This document shows, in pieces, positions 61,264-64,000 of a stretch of DNA of 64,000 nt. Source of the stretch: Taeniopygia guttata (taxonomy: Eukaryota; Chordata; Aves; Passeriformes; Estrildidae). The stretch is taken from assembly GCF_048771995.1 (NCBI RefSeq), contig NC_133063.1:21081063-21145062 (forward strand), read 5' to 3'. The notes beneath the pieces are model-generated. The model ran no database searches, had not been told where the DNA came from, and saw nothing but the letters and a program-made list of their open reading frames with translations. The first letter of the stretch is position 1; every line of letters begins with the position of its first letter. Both the position numbers and the translations under genes were made by a program.

Positions 61264-64000
<2,737 letters not shown>

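Overview
The window looks like bird nuclear DNA, most likely passerine. The evidence is CR1 LINE tails, many class II (betaretrovirus-like) and one class I (gammaretrovirus-like) endogenous retrovirus (ERV), and the first two coding exons of a vertebrate gene, TMEM161B, on the + strand at the right end. There is no sign of a bacterial, plasmid or free viral genome. Most long open frames left of 45 kb are decayed ERV coding regions, not host genes.

Layout. 1-8.4 kb: a minus-strand class I provirus cut by the window edge, read right to left as LTR, proline-type primer site, gag, protease, RT, RNase H, integrase, env. 9.7-11.0 kb: a + strand class II relic whose RT is deleted. 11.7-12.5 kb: an LTR/leader-like block with a lysine-type primer site. 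14.2-14.4 kb: a purine heptamer microsatellite. 14.4-18.8 kb: two minus-strand class II pol fragments fused head to tail. 20-21.7 kb: a CR1 ORF2 relic and a lone LTR. 25.8-26.5 kb: an antisense gag-like scrap. 26.7-36.4 kb: a + strand mosaic, described below. 36.4-39.4 kb: a minus-strand LTR-like block and a minus-strand 3' ERV half (RNase H, integrase, PPT, LTR). 42.6-45.3 kb: a + strand integrase tail plus env abutting a minus-strand gag plus 5' LTR. 48.3 kb: a CR1 tail. 50.2-50.7 kb: a solo LTR with a perfect 6-bp target duplication. 53.2-53.9 kb: a CpG-island promoter with two NRF1-type sites. 53.88-64.0 kb: TMEM161B exon 1, intron 1, exon 2 and part of intron 2.

The mosaic at 26.7-36.4 kb is the most notable object. 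A 5' LTR, gag, dUTPase/protease, RT and the first part of RNase H from one class II family are joined at about 32.79 kb to the end of a second protease, followed by a full second RT, RNase H and integrase, a short env tail and an LTR of a different family. Two translation signals are still readable. One is a G GGA AAC slippery heptamer with an H-type pseudoknot at the gag-pro overlap (30,258-30,311). The other is T TTT TTG with a stem-loop at the pro-pol boundary of the second unit (32,868-32,904). The second pol frame runs 906 codons with a single internal stop.

No wholly new system is evident. The value lies in mosaic proviruses with duplicated pol, retained frameshift signals, and an ERV-dense flank beside a gene that is Z-linked in birds, which raises the possibility of a W-chromosome copy.
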